From positions 1 through 16,549 of the forward strand of contig QCAD01000016.1 of NCBI GenBank assembly GCA_003282055.1: a DNA stretch of 16,549 bases, read 5' to 3'. Of the stretch, positions 14,460-16,549 are shown one piece after another. Both the position numbers and the translations under genes were made by a program. The stretch is from Pelagibacteraceae bacterium AG-339-N18 (GTDB lineage: Bacteria; Pseudomonadota; Alphaproteobacteria; Pelagibacterales; Pelagibacteraceae). How positions within the stretch are numbered: position 1 is the stretch's first letter; every line of letters begins with the position of its first letter. The notes beneath the pieces were generated by a model. The model did not search any database, was not told the DNA's origin, and saw only the letters and a list, made by a program, of their open reading frames with translations.

Positions 14460-15604
14460 TGAAAAAAGTAGCTGTAATTGGTGCTGGTATCTCAGGGTTA
14501 TTCATTGCGAATTTATTTAAGAGAAATGAAAAGTATCAAGTAACTATCTTTGAGAGAAATAGCTTAATCGATTTGAAAGAAGGTTACGGAATTCAATTAT
14601 CTGTCAACAGTATCAAACTTTTAAATAAAATTCAGTTTGATACACTAGAAAATAATGAGAAATTTAATCCAGACAAAATCAATTTTTACTCAGTTAAAAA
14701 TTCTAATAAGATATGTGAGTTAAATATATCAGTTTTTAATACTGAAAATTGTAAATATACCACTCTTAAAAGATCATCACTTATTAATTTTTTAAAAAAG
14801 GATTTAGAAAAAGAAATAAAATTTAACTACACTATTTCAAAGATAGAACAACAAGATCAAATTGTTAAAATTGCTTTTGAAAATGATGAAGTTTATGAAT
14901 TTGAATATTTAATTATTTCAGATGGTGTCTTTTCAAAGAGTAAAAATCTGTTATCAAAAAATCAAATTGAACCAAAATTTGATGGTACTTTAGCCATAAG
15001 AGGAATAATACCAAGCTCTTCAAACATAGCTGATAAAAAAAACATCTCATTATTTTTAGGTTCAAATTTTCACTATGTTATTTATCCAGTATCTCGTGAT
15101 GGAGATTTAAACTTTATTGCTATAATGAAATATAAACTTTCAGAGGATGAGCTAAAAAATTACTCGTTTTTTAATGACGATATTTTTATTAATAAGATTT
15201 TAGATAAAGTTCCTCACTTAAATAGAGAATTTTTTAATAATATTAAGGATCTAAAGATATATCCAGTATTTATCAGCCATGATTTTTTCAAAATTAATAA
15301 TAATAATATCCATTTAATAGGAGATGCTTTTTTTGCTTTTTCACCATCATTTGCTCAAGGTGCATCACAATCAATAGAAGGCGCATATGAATTATTTGAA
15401 AATATAGAGAATAATACTGAAAATAATTTTTTTAGAAATAGAGTTAATAAAACAAAAATGGTTAATAATCGGTCAAAATTTAATCAATTTGCTTTTCATT
15501 TATCAAGTCCTTTAACAACATTATTAAGAAATATTTTTTTGAAAAGATTAATAAAAAACAAAAGGTTTTTAGAGGGCTATCTTGGTAAAATATATAAAAA
15601 CTAA
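14459..15604 (+). CDS. FAD-dependent monooxygenase (right copy)
   Basis: Identical to the protein at 946-2091 (GAGISG at 8-13, DG at 155-156, GD at 288-289; 381 residues). It is coupled to mutY at its start and overlaps the convergent ccrM by 4 bp at its end. Substrate unknown. Confidence 0.85.
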   Translation: MKKVAVIGAGISGLFIANLFKRNEKYQVTIFERNSLIDLKEGYGIQLSVNSIKLLNKIQFDTLENNEKFNPDKINFYSVKNSNKICELNISVFNTENCKYTTLKRSSLINFLKKDLEKEIKFNYTISKIEQQDQIVKIAFENDEVYEFEYLIISDGVFSKSKNLLSKNQIEPKFDGTLAIRGIIPSSSNIADKKNISLFLGSNFHYVIYPVSRDGDLNFIAIMKYKLSEDELKNYSFFNDDIFINKILDKVPHLNREFFNNIKDLKIYPVFISHDFFKINNNNIHLIGDAFFAFSPSFAQGASQSIEGAYELFENIENNTENNFFRNRVNKTKMVNNRSKFNQFAFHLSSPLTTLLRNIFLKRLIKNKRFLEGYLGKIYKN

Positions 15605-16548
15605 CTATTAGAAATTAATCTTTGTCTTAAATGATCGATAGGAACTGCGTTTCCATTCAAATTATAATGCCAATAGGTCCATCCATTACAGCTTTCAGCA
15701 CCCAATATTGTAGCTGCCACTTTATGGATTGAGCCCTCAGTTTGAGCATGTTTGATACTGCCATCAGCCATAATTTTTGCACTGATTTTCTTTTTATTAT
15801 CAAAAATAGTAGTGCCTGGTTTAATTATTCCCAATTCAACTAATGAACCAAAGGGTATTCTTGGTTTAGATCTACCATTTTGCAAAGTATCTAAATAATC
15901 ATCTTCTATAGGCTTTGCTTTCTTTAATCTTTGTTCAGCAGCTTTAAAATATGTTTTTTCTTTTTCAATTCCGTAATAATTTCTATTCAATTTTTTTGCA
16001 ACTGTTGCAGTTGTTCCTGATCCTAAGAAAGGGTCTAAAACTAAATCATTTTTATTTGTCGTTGCTAATAAAATTCTGTGAAGCAGAGCCTCAGGTTTTT
16101 GAGTAGAATGGACTTTTTTACCATTCTTTTTTAGTCTTTCAGAACCATTACAAACCGGTAATTCCCAGTTGGATCTCATTTGAAGATCGTCATTTAAACA
16201 TTTTAAGGATTGATAATTAAAAGTGTATTTTGATTTTTCTGACTTAGATGCCCAAATTAAAGTTTCGTGGGCGTTTGTAAAGCGCGTTCCTCTAAAATTC
16301 GGCATGGGGTTTTTTTTATTCCAAATGACGTCATTTAAAATCCAAAAACCCAAATTTTGGATTGCTGTTCCAACTCTAAAAATATTATGGTAACTACCAA
16401 TTACCCAGATAGCTCCGTCTTTTTTTAAAATTCTTTTACACTCACTTAACCATGAATAGGTAAAGTCATCATACTTTTTAAAATTTTCAAATTGATCCCA
16501 TTTATCATTTACTGCACTTACTTTAGATCTATCAGGTCTTGTTAACTC
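15601..16548 (-). CDS. ccrM: CcrM adenine DNA methyltransferase, 5'-truncated (right copy)
   Basis: Identical to the partial gene at 2-949 and cut at the same codon by the other window end. It keeps the DPFLGSGTT SAM motif and the C-terminal recognition domain, but lacks the first roughly 41 codons including DPPY. The internal ATG at 16353 is not the true start. Both window ends therefore read outward to inward into the same missing stretch of one gene. Confidence 0.93.
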   Translation of the reverse strand, partial: ELTRPDRSKVSAVNDKWDQFENFKKYDDFTYSWLSECKRILKKDGAIWVIGSYHNIFRVGTAIQNLGFWILNDVIWNKKNPMPNFRGTRFTNAHETLIWASKSEKSKYTFNYQSLKCLNDDLQMRSNWELPVCNGSERLKKNGKKVHSTQKPEALLHRILLATTNKNDLVLDPFLGSGTTATVAKKLNRNYYGIEKEKTYFKAAEQRLKKAKPIEDDYLDTLQNGRSKPRIPFGSLVELGIIKPGTTIFDNKKKISAKIMADGSIKHAQTEGSIHKVAATILGAESCNGWTYWHYNLNGNAVPIDHLRQRLISNS

Positions 16549-16549
16549 A

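Larger units (their letters stand above)
11289..16549 (-). repeat. Right arm of the 5.26-kb perfect inverted repeat
   Basis: Exact reverse complement of bases 1-5261. Its inner boundary falls inside smc, but here smc continues without a break into its own 3' part, so this arm is joined to native sequence. The left arm is the one carrying the false joint. Its outer end stops inside ccrM at the same base as the left arm, which is what a single assembly-graph segment traversed twice would give. Confidence 0.98.

Noticed and set aside
1..16549. Natural palindromic replicon, telomere-like terminal repeats or a composite transposon
   Set aside because: No transposase, resolvase, target duplication or replication gene is present. 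Arm boundaries cut smc, rnhB, ccrM and crtB at short similarities, and the outer ends stop mid-gene at the same base.
1..16549. tRNA, rRNA, riboswitch, CRISPR or phage attachment sequences
   Set aside because: None could be seen on either strand; apart from the 119-bp ccrM upstream region, the gaps between genes are at most 40 bp and coding sequence fills the rest.

Overview
The window looks like DNA from a free-living, AT-rich marine alphaproteobacterium of the SAR11 (Pelagibacterales) type. The basis is very low G+C, start codons that abut or overlap, and a gene order (rnhB, ccrM, mutY, DciA-like, dsbA-like, smc, F0 genes) that I recall from that group. The lineage is an inference from content, not from a marker-gene search.

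The dominant feature is a giant inverted repeat. Bases 1-5261 reappear as their reverse complement at 11289-16549, and every mirrored gene pair has coordinates summing to 16550. Each arm carries, reading inward, the 3' nine-tenths of ccrM (GANTC adenine methyltransferase), a FAD monooxygenase, mutY, a DciA-like DUF721 gene, a DsbA-like gene and the start of smc. Only the right-arm smc continues into a full gene.

The 6,027-bp unique centre holds, on the minus strand, the rest of smc, the F0 ATP synthase operon atpI-atpB-atpE-atpF'-atpF, and carotenoid genes crtI-crtB. Its left edge (5262 to about 5514) is a separate piece: the last codons of rnhB, the ccrM promoter, and the first 27 codons of ccrM. 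This is the sequence that belongs just upstream of base 1. It is joined to the middle of smc at about 5261 and to the middle of crtB at about 5514, with short similarity at both joints.

The pieces can be put back into one ordinary locus: rnhB > ccrM > < monooxygenase < mutY | DciA-like > dsbA-like > smc > atpI > atpB > atpE > atpF' > atpF > crtI > crtB >. About 42 bp of ccrM, carrying its DPPY motif, is absent from the window. The inverted duplication is therefore most simply a chimera of amplification (for example multiple displacement amplification of single-cell DNA) or of assembly, and the right-arm genes should not be counted as second copies.

Functionally the native locus combines DNA maintenance (CcrM methylation, MutY repair, DciA helicase loading, SMC chromosome organisation), a periplasmic thiol enzyme, the ATP synthase membrane sector, and carotenoid synthesis that could feed a retinal proton pump. 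The biological points most worth checking are a well-formed ccrM promoter with two GANTC sites in its core, an SMC of only 798 residues with no recognisable hinge, and back-to-back start codons sharing CATATG. I found no new defence, mobile or CRISPR system.
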